This document shows, in pieces, positions 63,162 to 64,000 of a DNA stretch of 64,000 bases. Source of the stretch: Oceanicola sp. 22II-s10i. GTDB taxonomy: Bacteria > Pseudomonadota > Alphaproteobacteria > Rhodobacterales > Rhodobacteraceae. Numbering within the stretch: position 1 is the first letter of the stretch; each line of letters opens with the position of its first letter. The position numbers and the translations under genes are program-made. The notes under the pieces are model-generated. The model was not told the DNA's origin. It worked only from the letters and a program-made list of their open reading frames with translations, and searched no databases. The stretch is taken from contig NZ_AQQU01000007.1 in assembly GCF_002210105.1 (NCBI RefSeq), positions 209,402 through 273,401 of the forward strand, given 5' to 3'.

Positions 63162-64000
63162 ATGAACACGCAGGTATCCGGGGCCGAGGTCCTGAACCCC
63201 TCTGCAACACGCGCACCGCTGCTGTCGGTGAACGACCTGTCGATCTACTTCCGCGCCGGGCGCGGGCGGTCGAACCGTGTCGTGGACAACGTCAGCTTCG
63301 ACGTCGCGCGGGGCGAGACGGTCGGGCTGGTCGGTGAAAGCGGGTCCGGCAAGACGGTGACGGGGCTGTCGCTGCTCGGTCTGCTGCCGGACGGCATCGC
63401 ATGGTCCGAGGGCGACGTCAGCTTCGAGGGCCGCCAGATCGGCGCGCTGCCGGAACCGGAACTGCGCAAGCTGCGCGGGCGGCACATCTCGATGATCTTT
63501 CAGGAGCCGATGACGGCGCTCGACCCGGTCTTCACGGTCGGTGACCAGATCGCGGAAACGCTGATCACGCACTTCAAGATAAGCAAGAAGGAAGCCAAGG
63601 CGCGGGCCATTCAGGCTCTGGCCGATGTCGGCATCCCCCTGCCGCAGAAGCGCGCCGAGGAATACCCGCATCACCTCTCCGGCGGGATGCGCCAACGCGC
63701 CATGATCGCCATTGCTCTGGCCTGCGAGCCGCAGCTGCTGATCGCGGACGAACCGACGACGGCGCTCGACGTCACGATCCAGGCCCAGATCATCGACCTG
63801 ATCATGAAGCTCGTCGCGGATCGTGGCACCTCGCTGATCTTCATCAGCCACAACCTCGGGGTCGTGGCGGAAGTCTGCGACCGCATGATCACCATGTACG
63901 CCGGTCAGGTCGTCGAGGACGCGAAAACCGATGACGTCCTGATCTCGCCGCAGCATCCCTACACCTCGGGCCTGCTGGCCTCGGTCCCGCGCAAGTCGAT
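63162..64000 (+). CDS. Peptide-type ABC transporter ATPase (DppD/OppD type), 3' end outside the window
   Basis: The first 279 codons of an ATPase for a peptide/nickel-class importer. Walker A is GESGSGKT, the Q-loop is [13 protein letters not shown], the signature LSGGMRQR, Walker [15 protein letters not shown] and the switch His is in [15 protein letters not shown]. The oligopeptide-type C-terminal zone begins at [32 protein letters not shown], where the window stops. It may be a single DppD or a fused DppD-DppF protein. GGAGG lies upstream of the ATG. Likely partner of the binding protein at 60545. Confidence 0.92.
   Translation, partial: MNTQVSGAEVLNPSATRAPLLSVNDLSIYFRAGRGRSNRVVDNVSFDVARGETVGLVGESGSGKTVTGLSLLGLLPDGIAWSEGDVSFEGRQIGALPEPELRKLRGRHISMIFQEPMTALDPVFTVGDQIAETLITHFKISKKEAKARAIQALADVGIPLPQKRAEEYPHHLSGGMRQRAMIAIALACEPQLLIADEPTTALDVTIQAQIIDLIMKLVADRGTSLIFISHNLGVVAEVCDRMITMYAGQVVEDAKTDDVLISPQHPYTSGLLASVPRKS

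Overview
The window is a gene-dense, GC-rich stretch of an alphaproteobacterial chromosome. The gene families point to Rhodobacterales (Roseobacter/Paracoccaceae type): a one-cysteine DksA, a Fur/Mur-type regulator without the CxxC motif, RNase E with a long acidic insertion, a GlpSTPQUV-type glycerol ABC transporter, MoxR/CoxE-type VWA proteins, a Grx-MauE fusion and many acyl-CoA enzymes. I see no rRNA, tRNA, CRISPR array, insertion sequence or prophage. The taxonomic call rests on remembered family features, not on a search.

Layout. 1-1143: tail of a peptide-type ABC transporter (permeases B' and C). 1351-8040: TsuA-type thiosulfate transporter, DUF3422 protein, Grx-MauE membrane protein, FAD monooxygenase, DksA, and an exported protein ending in a domain that matches the eukaryotic VHL beta domain. 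8168-12504: MoxR ATPase and CoxE-like VWA protein, separated by a GNAT, a DUF2927 lipoprotein and a 55-residue membrane protein. 12532-21681: two DedA paralogues around a small membrane protein, M48 protease, SAP protein, LLM oxidoreductase, guaA, Fur-family regulator, EamA transporter, clpS and a CHAP lipoprotein. 21691-28467: cytochrome P450, membrane alpha/beta hydrolase, ccdA, tusA-like gene, rne.

28966-37149 is a beta-oxidation module. A minus-strand operon (SDR, hydratase-2 MaoC, Zn-ribbon/OB protein, SCPx-type thiolase) lies divergent from a GntR/FCD regulator, an acyl-CoA ligase and two acyl-CoA dehydrogenases. Its SDR and hydratase resemble the separate domains of eukaryotic multifunctional enzyme type 2. 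37157-43682 holds a CPA2 antiporter and an RND efflux pump with its adaptor. 43881-57584 is the glycerol locus: glpR divergent from glpD-S-T-P-Q-U-V, then a broken AraC regulator and a secreted metallo-beta-lactamase-fold hydrolase, then glpK and an iron-type alcohol dehydrogenase. 57706-64000 has a VOC protein, two crotonases, a Tat-exported substrate-binding protein, a MaoC-like protein and the start of an OppD-type ATPase.

The most interesting observations are: the exported VHL-like protein with two internal repeats; complementary motif decay in the two glycerol ABC ATPases, which predicts one working and one degenerate ATP site; a nonsense codon in the AraC gene; five copies of an intergenic element with GC-rich hairpins, one of which supplies the P450 ribosome-binding site; two inverted-repeat elements inside the glycerol transporter operon; and the MFE-2-like gene set. 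All coordinates and motifs were read by eye; no search or folding program was run.
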